From Deltaproteobacteria bacterium (GTDB lineage Bacteria; Myxococcota_A; Polyangia; GCA-2747355): DNA of 64,000 nucleotides. This document shows, piece by piece, positions 34,555 to 43,500 of this stretch (positions are counted from its first letter, which is position 1; the number at the start of each line of letters is the position of its first letter). The notes beneath the pieces were generated by a model that was not told where the DNA came from, made no database searches, and saw nothing but the letters and a program-made list of their open reading frames with translations. The stretch covers positions 744,001-808,000 of the forward strand of contig JACKDQ010000001.1 of assembly GCA_020633415.1 (NCBI GenBank), in the 5' to 3' direction. A program made the translations under genes and the position numbers.

Positions 34555-37500
34555 ATGAACGAGATTAAGCAGCGCCTCAAAGAAGCCGACGACCAGGGGC
34601 GCGTGGTTGAAACGCTCGAACACGAGATCGATCAGCTAGAAGACCGCGGTGATCAGGCGCGGCAGCTCTTCGAATTAGGTCAGGCCTATGAGGAGCTGTT
34701 GTTGCGCAAGGATCGTGCGATGGCTGCCTACCAGAAAGCGTTCAAGTTGCACCCGCAGGATGTGCGCTCGCTGGTCCGCGCGCGTCAAATCTACTGCGAG
34801 ATGGGCAATTTGAAGATGGCGGCCAAGTTGCTGGCCTTCCAACTGAAGATCGCTCAAGACGCGCGCGAGCGCGCGATGCTGTTGACCGACTTGGCCCGTG
34901 CTCAGATCGACCTTTGCCAAGTCGACCAAGCGCGCGCCGCGCTGCAGCAGGCGGAATCTTTGCAGCCGAGCAACCCGCAGATCGCTGCACTGCTTCCCTG
35001 CGTTTCCTACGACAAGACCGATTGGGCCGGTAGCGTGACGGCACTCGTCGATGAGGCCGCCGAGGCCGATCTCGGCAGCGAGTCGGCGAGCAAGCTGGTC
35101 AACGCGTCGCGGATCGCTCGCGTCGAAGGCGCGGATGAAGAGCACCGCGAAGCGCTGTTGCGTAAGGCGCTCGACTTCGATGCCAACCATGCCGAGGCGA
35201 CATTCCTGCTTGAGGAGTTGCTCGCTGAGCAGAACCGCACCGCCGAAATCCTCGAGTTGCACGAGCTGCGCGTCAAGAGCAGTGGTTCGGATCAGTTGCT
35301 GTCGTTGTATTGCGACCTCGCGTCGCAGTGGGCGATCCGCTTCGTCGATTTGGCCAACACCGCTCATTTTTACGACCGCGCGCTGCGCTCGTTTTATGGC
35401 AATGAGAACGGTGTTTCGGAAGAGCTGTTTCCCGGGCACTTGGCGGCGTTTGGGCTGCTGCGCGAAGTCCGCGGCCAAGCTGGCGAGTGGATTGAGCTGT
35501 TGCAGCTGGCCGACGCGGGTCTCGGTCTTTCGCTGGGCCCGATCGAGCTGCGCGGTCTATTGCGTCAGGCGCTCGAGATCGCCTGGCAGGAGTTGGGTGA
35601 TCTTGAGCGGGCCGCCGAGTATGCGCGGCGGTTGGGTGACGTCGACGCCGGCGATGCGTTGTTCGAGGCGTTCGCTGAGCAGCACGGCGCTTTGCTCGAG
35701 CAAGCGCGTGCCGATCGCGGTGAGGAAGTCGATTCCACGAAGGTCGTCGATCCGCGGCAAATGGAGCGTATGGCGGGCATCTCGACGATCAAAGAAGATG
35801 CTGAGGCGGCGCAGGGCAACGAAGACAGTTCAGTGGAAGCGGATGACTCGCCGCAAGAAGCTGATCAGGTCGAGGCGTCCGACGCGCAAGACGAGCTCGA
35901 GCAGGCCGCCGATGCGCTCAGCGACGATGCCTACGAGAGCGACGATGAGTACAGTGGCGAGGATGATGCATATGCCGCCGATCATCAAGACGACGACGCG
36001 ACCTCTGCCGCTGAGCGCAATCGTCCGCCCTCGGCGGCTGTGATGGCCGCGGTCGATGGGACGGCGATCGATGAAGATGTCGACGCCGCCACGGCGGCGT
36101 TGTTTGAGGAGGCGCGAGCAGCGGAGGCCAAGTCAGCCGAGCGCGGGATCGATGCCTGGCGAAAGGTCGCCCAGCGGGCGCGGTCGCTGCGCACGCCGTG
36201 GCGCGAATTGGCGCGGCTGTACGCTCAAGTCCAGCGCTGGCCGGCGCTGGTCGATGCCTTGAAGCAAGAGGCCGAGACCGTCGACGACGTAGCGCATCAA
36301 AAAGAACTGTTGTTCAAGGCAGCGGCGGTTGCACGCGAACACATGCACGACGGTGCCGTCCTGACGCTGCTTACGCAGATTCACCGTACGGACCAGGTGG
36401 ATGTGCGTGTGCTCGACGAGCTTATCTTGCAGTACGAGAAGATGAATCGCTGGAGCGACCTGATCTCGACCTTACGCAAGAAGGCTGAGGCGACGCCAGA
36501 CGCGGCCGAGCAAGTGGCGATCTGGGAGCGGATTGCAGCGATCTACGTCGACCGTTTCTCAAACCAAGCCGAGGCGATCAAGGCCTACGAGCGCATCGTT
36601 GAGATCGATCCGACGCATGACCAAGCCGTAGGTCAGCTCAAAGAGATGTACGAGCGGCGGCGCGATTGGGACAAGTTGATCGAGCTATACAATCGCGAGA
36701 TCGATCTGATCGACGACGAGCAACTGCGCGCCGAGCGGTATCTCGAAGTGGCGCGACTTGCCTCGACCAAGCTCAAGCGGCCGCAGATTTCGATGGAGCT
36801 CTGGTCGAAGGTGATCGACTTCGCGCCGGACAACGTCGAGGCGCTTGGCCAACTGGAGATGCTCTACGAACGCGCCAAGGATTGGAACGGCCTTGCCGAC
36901 GTTTGTCGACGTCAGGTCGATTTGCTTGATGACGACACCCGCAAGGGGCAGCTGCTTCAAAAGCTCGGCATCCTCTTTTCGGACAAGATCAAAGATGACG
37001 ACCGCGCGACGGAGGCCTGGCGTCTGCTGCTCGAGATCGATCCGGAGCACCGCCGAGCACAGGACGCGCTCAAGAAGCTGTATGTGGCCGCAGGTGCTTA
37101 CGACGAGCTGGAAAGTTTCTACGGCGAGCAAGGCCGCTGGGACGAGCTGATCCGCGTGCTCGAGCGCCAAGTGGAATCGGAGTCGCCCGACGAGCGCGCG
37201 CCGATCTACTTCAAGATCGCCGATCTCTGGCAAGAAAAGTTGGGCAAGCCAGAGCGCGCCGTTCGCGCGTTCGAGAAGGTGCTTGCTCTCGACGAAGACA
37301 ATCTCCAAGCCGCTGAGGCTCTGATCCCGCTCTATGAGGGGGGACGCGACGTCAGTAAGTACACTTCGGTGCTCGAGATCCAGCTCAAGCACACCGAAGA
37401 TGAAGACCTGCGTTTCGAGCGAACGCGTGCCTTGGCGCAGATGTACGAAGAGCGGCTGCGCGACAAAGAGGGTGCGCTGCGCTGGTACCTGCAATCTTTC

Positions 37501-40500
37501 GCGGTCCGTCCTGACGACGAGGATTTGCGTCAGCAGGTCGAGCGCTTGGGTGAAGAGTGCGGACGCTGGCCAGATGTGATCCAAGCCTACACGACCGCGC
37601 TCGAGTCGCTCGACGCGACCTCGACGATGTTGCCGTTGCTGGCGACGATCGCGCGTGTTCAGGAGGAAGAGCTCGGCAATGCCGAAGGTGCGCTGGAAAC
37701 CAATCAGCGCATCCTAGAGATCGAACCCCAAGAGCCGGCGGCGATCGATGCGCTCGAGCGACTGTACACCCGCACCCAGCAGTGGGACGAGCTCCGCGGC
37801 GTATTGGAGCGCAAGATCGAGCTCACCGCGAGCGATGACGACAAGAAAAAGATCTACCTGCGCATCGCCTATCTCTATGAAGAGGAGTTGGGCGATGCCG
37901 AGCGAGCGATCGACGCCTACCAAACGATCCTCGATCTCGGTGACGATGATGCGGAAGCACTGCGTGCCCTGACCTCGATCTACGAGCGCCAACAGCGTTG
38001 GAGCGAGTTGGGCGACATGCTGATGCGCCAGCTCGGCCAGCTCGGACCTGACGACAACGTGTTGCTGATCGAAACGAAGCAGCGGCTAGGGCGCTTGCGC
38101 GAAGAGCAGCTGGGGGACATTGGCGGGGCGATCGAGTGCTATCGAGACATTCTCGAGATCGACTCGGCGAACCACGCGGCTCGAGACGCACTCGAGGCGC
38201 GCCTCGGTGACACTGACCATCAGGTCGAGGTCTGCCGCATCCTCGAGCCGATCTATGCCGAGGTGGGCGAGTGGAGCAAGCTGATCGATGTCCACGAAAT
38301 TCAGCTGCAAAACCAAGAAGACCCTGCGGCAGCGGTTGAGCTGTTGCTGCGCATCGGTAGCCTCTGGGTGGAGAAAGTCGGCGACGGTGGCAGGGCATTC
38401 GACGCCTACAGTCGTTGTTTCCGCGCCGACCCGACCAATACCGTGGCGCGCGAAGAGCTCGAGCGCCTGGCGGCGATTCAGGAGCGCTGGGAAGATCTCG
38501 CTGGCTTGTACGAGCATGCGACTGAGCAAGCGCTTGATGGCGCTTTGGGACACGAGCTGTTGGTCAAATTGGCGCAAGTCGTCGACGAGCGTTTGGAGCA
38601 GCCCGAGCGGGCGATCTCATTCTATCAGAAGGCGCGAGAGCTCGAGCCCGACGACCGATCCACGCTTGATGCGCTGGAGCGTCTCTACACCCACGGCGAG
38701 CGGTGGAGCGAGCTGATCGAGGTTTATCGCAGCAAAGCCGATCTCTCGACCGACCCGGACAAGCGCACCCAGCTTTTGGGGCGCATGGCGATGATCTGGG
38801 AAGAGATGATCGGGAACCTCGAAGAGGCGACCAGCTGCTACAACGAGATTCTCGGCAACGATGACGGCAGTCTTGAGGCGTTGCGAGCACTCGATCGTCT
38901 CTACCAGTCTCAGCAGGCCTGGCCGGAGCTTGCCGAAAACATCGCGCGGCAGCTAACACTCACCGAAGACGAGTCCACACGCACCGGCCTGTTGCTGCGG
39001 TTGGCGCAAATCCGCATGGAGGCGCTCGAGGACACCGCGGGTGCCGTGGATACCTATCGACAAGTACTGGAGATCGACCGAAATAGCGAGCAAGCGGTCA
39101 ATGCGCTGCAGCGTTTGTTGGGCGACGAGGATCACGAGCTGGCGGTGGCCCAGCTACTCGAGCCGTACTACCGCAACACCAACGACTGGACCCGACTGGT
39201 GGCGGCGTACGAGATCATGGTCAAGCACAGCTATGATCAGCCGCGCAAGCTGGACCTGCTGCACCAGATCGGTGAGCTCTACGAAGTGGCAGGAGACGAC
39301 GCGCGCGGTGCGTTTGAAGTCTATGGGCGAGCGCTCAAGGAGGACCCGGCAAACGAGGAGACGCTCGGTCGCATCTGGCGTCTGGCCCGTACGCTCGGTG
39401 CGTGGACGGAGCTGATCGCGCATCTGCGCGAGCTGATCCCCGACGTTGTCGATGGGCAGCTGGTTTCGCGTTTGCACACGCGGATTGCCGAAATCTATGA
39501 GGAGCAGCTGGCTGACCTCGATCAGGCCGCGCAAGCCTATCAGCAGATCTTGGGGGGCGACCCGCAGAACATCGAGGCGATCAACGCGCTAGAACAGATC
39601 TACGCACGCGGCGAGTCGTATACAGACCTCGTCGGTGTGTTGCGGCAGAAGGCGGAGATCGTCACCGACCCCGACGAGCGCAAGCAGTTGCTTTTCCGTG
39701 CCGCCCAGCTTTATGAGGATGTGCTTGAGCAGCAGGGCGAGGCGATCGCCACCTATCAGCAGGTGCTCGACATCGACGATTCGGATGCAGCCGCGATCGA
39801 GTCCCTGCAGCGGCTCTACGTCAAGCTCGAACGCTGGGACGATCTGAAAGACATCTATGCACGCAAGGTCGAGCTGGCCCGTGATCCGGACGTCAAGCGG
39901 CAGATCCTGTACGCACTTGGCGGTCTTTACGAGCAGCAACTTGGCGATCTGGAGCGCGCGGTAGAGACGTTCCAAGCGGCGCTTGATTTGGACGCTGAAG
40001 ATCAGGTGGCGATTCGCGCGCTCGATCGGCTTTATCAGCAGGCCGAGCGCTGGTACGACCTGCTGCAGATCTTGGAGCGCCGCGTCGAGATGGAAGGGAA
40101 CTCGCTCGATGGAATCGAGTTGCGCTTCCGCATCGGTCGGCTCTGGCAGACTGAATTGGGTGACCTGACGCGAGCGGTAGAGACCTATCGCGAGGTGCTC
40201 GGGATCGATCCTGGCCATCAGGCGACGATCGAGGCACTGGATGGGATCGTCCAGGGCAAAGAAGAGCCGGTGCTTGCCGCACAGGTCTTGGAGCCGGTGT
40301 TCGAGCAGGCGCTTGAATGGGAGCGCTTGGTCGCCCTGCAGGAAGTGATGATCGCCAATGCGGAGGATCCCTTCCGCAAAGCCGAACTCCTGCACCGGGT
40401 GGCTGGCTTGTATGAGACCCGCGTCGAAAACCCACAGCGCGCTTTTGAAGCCTACGGGCGCGTTTTGCGTGAGAATATTTCCGACGAGCGGGCGATCGCT

Positions 40501-43500
40501 CACCTTGAACGACTGGCGAGCGAGCTAAACGGCGGCTGGCAGCAGTTGGCGCAGCTGCTGGAAGCCGAGTACGAGAAGAGTCTCGACCCGCTGGTGCGCG
40601 TTGATGTGGGTTTGCGCTTGGCGCGGATTTATGAGGACGAGCTTGAGCAGGGTGAGCGAGCGATCGAACGCTACCGCGGCGTACTCGAATCGGACGAGGA
40701 GAATCGCACGGCGATCCTCTCGCTCGATCGTCGGTTGACGGCTGCAGAGCGCTGGTCCGAGTTGCCGGACGTCTTGCGGCGTGAGATCCATCTGGCGCAG
40801 ACGGCAGAGGAGATCATCGATTTGCAGTTCCGCCTCGGCCAGCTCTATCAGGAGCAGTTGGCCGATACGGCGAGTGCCGTGGAGTGCTACCGCGAAATCC
40901 TCGCCTCGACTCCCGAGCACACGCCGAGTACGACCGCCTTGGAGTTGCTGTTCGAAGATGGTCAGCAGCAGGCGGAGATCGCCGAGATTCTCGAGCCGCT
41001 ATATCGCCGCAGCGAACGCTGGGAGAACCTCGTCAACATCATGCAGGTTCAGCTGGAAGCCTCGGATGGCGATTCGCACGACAAGGTGCAGTCGATCCAG
41101 CGCATCGCTGAGATTTGCGAGCAGCGACTTGGCGACCACAGCCGGGCCTTCCGCTGGTGGGCGCAAGCGTTGCCGCTCGACCCGAGTGCTGAAGTGATCA
41201 CCGAGGAGCTCGAGCGTCTGGCGCGGATCAACGACGGTTGGGAGGAGCTCGCCGCCACGTATGGCAACGCTGCTGAGCAGTTCAGTGACTCCGACAAGCA
41301 ACGGGTGCTAAAGATGCAAGCTCGCGTCTACGACGAAGAGCTGCGTGATCGACAGAGCGCGGAAGAGGCCTACCTCCGGGTATTGCAGCTGGATGAGGCC
41401 GATGTTGACGCGATCTGCGCGCTCGACCGCATCTACGATCAGGGGGCGATGTACGCCGAGCTTGCTGAGATTCTGCGGCGCCGCATCGGCGTGACCTATG
41501 AGGCCGAGCCGCTGGTCGAGCTTCTGTTGCGACTGGGCACCGTTTACGAGACTGCGCTCGAGGATGTGGATCAGGCGATCGCTGTTTACTGCAGTGTGCT
41601 TGAGCACGACTCGCGCAACAGTCGGGCGCTCGAGGCGCTGGAAGGGCTATATTTCCGCACCGAGGCCTGGGCCGAACTGCACGACGTTTACGAAAAGATG
41701 GTCGACATCGCGCCGGGTGATCAGGGCGTGGCCGATTGCTACGCGCGGATGGCGAAGATCTCCAGCGATGCCCTCGAGGACGCACATCGCGCTCAGGAGC
41801 TCTGGAACCGCGTGCTCGATCTGCGCGGCGAAGATCCCGTGGCGCTCTGGGCGCTGGCCGACCTTTATGAAGCAGCCGAGGACTGGCGTGAGCTGGTCGA
41901 GGTGCTGCAACGTCAGGTCAGCATCACTGAAGAAACTTCGGCGCGGATTCGTTTGTTCGAGCGACTCGGTCGAATCTGGGGCGATCACCTGGGGCGCGAG
42001 CGAAACGCGCTCGAAGCCTGGCAGAACGTGCTCGACCTCGACGGTGGGAACGGTCGCGCGTTGGCAGCGATGGCCCAGATCTATCGCAATACCCAGGCCT
42101 GGGAAGAGCTCGCTGAGACGCTCGATCGCTTGATCGATCTGGGGATGACTGGCGATACCTCCGAGGAGGAGCTGAAGGGCCTCTATGCGCAGCTCGGCGA
42201 GTTGCACGGCGAGATATTGTTGCGTCCCGATCGGGCGATCGATGCCTGGCGTCGTGTTTTGGATATGCAGCCCGATGAATTCCGCGCGCTCAGTGCGCTT
42301 GAGCAGCTGCTAACCCAAGAGGCGCGCTGGGAGGAGTGCATTCAAGTGCTCGAGCGCAAGGCGGACGTGTTGCAGTCGCCCGAAGAGCGCGTCGATGTGC
42401 TGATGCAGGCCGCCAATATTTGGCAGGAGCGGATCGGCGAGGCCGAGCCGGCGTCGCGGATGTACGAGCGAGTGCTGGAGATCGAGCGTGGCAACCATGT
42501 GGCCTACGAGGCGCTCGAGCAGATCTATCGTGAAGGCTGGCATTGGGAAAAACTGATCGAGCTTTTGCTTTCGCGGATCGATGGCGCCAGCGATACCCAT
42601 GAGGCGGTCGAATTGTTGCAGCAGACCGCCAAGGTCTACGAAGAGCACCTCAACCAGGCTGAACAGGCGTTCGTTGTGCTTCAGGCGGCCTTCCGTCAGG
42701 ACTACACCAACGACCGGACGGCTCGCGAACTGGAGCGTCTCGCTTCGACGACGGGCAAGTGGAACGAGCTGCTCAACGATTACAGCGCGGTAGTGCAAAC
42801 GATCACCGATCCGGACGTCAAGGTCGACCTGCTGGTCAAGATGTCACGCTGGTATGGTAACGAGCTCAATCATCTCGACTACGCGATTCAGTCGGCGCAG
42901 CAGGCGCTGCAGATCGATCCCGATCACGTCCAGGCGTTAGAGGCGCTCTCCGGCTTCTACCGCAAGACCGGGCGCTGGGAGGAATTGGTTTCGGTTGCCC
43001 AGCGAAACGCCGAGCTAGAGACCGATCCCGATCGGCGTGCCGAGGCATTGTTAGCATTGGCTGATCTGTACGAGGTGCAGCTCGGTAATGCGCCCAAGGC
43101 GATCGAGGCCTACAGCACGGTGCTCGAGATCGACGAGCACAATACCGACGCGCTCAACTCCCTCGACCGGCTCTACCGCCTAAACATGCAGTGGCACGAA
43201 CTGATCGAGGTCTTGCACCGGAAGTCAGAGGCGGCGGCGGACGGTGAGCAGATCATCGCGCTCAAAGCGCAGATCGGTCAGCTTTATGACGAGCAGATCC
43301 AAGACGCCGACCGCGCGATCGATGCCTACAAAGACATCTTGACGATCGAGCCGCAGCACATGCCGGCGTTAAAGGCGCTCGAGTCGCTCTACGAGAAGAC
43401 TGGCCAGACCGAGGACTTCCTCGACGTGCTGGAGCAGCAGCTCGATGTCTCGGGGTCTGACGACGAGCGGGTTGCGCTATACGAGCGGATGGCGTCTGTT